IMG/VR virus record: IMGVR_UViG_3300005583_000001
Coordinates: 1 to 38,414 of that record
DNA: 38,414 nucleotides
Reading direction: 5' to 3' (one strand)
From: a virus
Shown: piece after piece, positions 38,295 through 38,414 of the stretch
Layout: every line of letters begins with the position of its first letter
Numbering within the stretch: position 1 is the first letter of the stretch
The notes under the pieces: generated by a model
Seen by the model: only the letters and a program-made list of their open reading frames with translations
What the model was told of the DNA's origin: nothing
Database searches by the model: none
Translations under genes and position numbers: made by a program

Positions 38295-38414
38295 GTGGGG
38301 TTTTGGCGTTATTTACGCTGGTGGAGATATCTTTTTGGTGGCGTTTTTTAGTAGTGTGGGGATGGTTGCTACTTTTCGGGGTAGTTGTACCACATTATAA
38401 TATATTACACATTT
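38295..38414. repeat. Right copy of exact 120-bp terminal direct repeat
   Basis: Identical to bases 1-120. It closes the circle: the unit genome is 1-38294, and this copy repeats the 3' part of the first leftward gene. Confidence 0.95.

Noticed and set aside
1-38414. CRISPR arrays, tRNA genes, insertion sequences, integrase or attachment sites
   Set aside because: I looked for spaced direct repeats, cloverleaf patterns, transposase or recombinase motifs and found none that hold up by eye.

Overview
The window is the complete genome of a lytic, probably podovirus-like tailed phage. Its first 120 bases recur exactly as its last 120 bases, so the sequence closes into a circle of 38,294 bp. No integrase, excisionase or lysogeny repressor was recognised. 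The host is not certain. The endolysin of the M15/VldE metallopeptidase type and several small zinc-motif proteins recall phages of aquatic Actinobacteria, but that is an inference from family resemblance.

Layout. Two gene blocks diverge near position 900. The rightward block (907-25184) carries packaging, capsid, tail and lysis genes: small terminase, a 42-aa zinc microprotein, large terminase, two small membrane proteins that may be holins, portal, scaffold, major capsid protein, several small basic proteins, two connector/tail-tube type proteins, two tail-fibre proteins, three Ala/Gln/Asn-rich proteins, a 3,288-residue giant protein that occupies about a quarter of the genome, and the endolysin. 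There is no tape-measure, sheath or baseplate set, which fits a short tail.

The leftward block starts with four small genes (about 956 to 19), runs through the circle junction and about 400 bp of non-coding DNA (37892-38294), and continues from 37891 down to 25181. Its first half holds many small unknown proteins, an amidoligase-like protein next to a class-II glutamine amidotransferase, and small zinc proteins. Its second half is a replication and recombination set: Cas4/RecB-like nuclease, DnaB-type helicase, archaeo-eukaryotic-type primase, RusA resolvase, a possible second nuclease, and a sigma region 4-like domain fused to a DUF1599 (Nmad1) domain. No DNA polymerase or RNA polymerase was recognised, so the phage probably uses host polymerases. 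Genes overlap by a few bases almost throughout (ATGA or TAATG), and the two blocks meet with overlapping stop codons at 25181-25184.

The most striking discovery is in the leaders of the leftward block. Two tandem copies of a complete type II hammerhead ribozyme lie at 37375-37428 and 37093-37143 (minus strand), each directly upstream of a small gene. All core bases are present and the stems show compensating base changes between the copies. Around them are three copies of a long perfect or near-perfect palindrome, a repeated CGCAC...GTGCG hairpin, and a shared hairpin plus AACAGAAA leader at four gene starts. Together they suggest that early phage mRNA is cut and capped by RNA structures.
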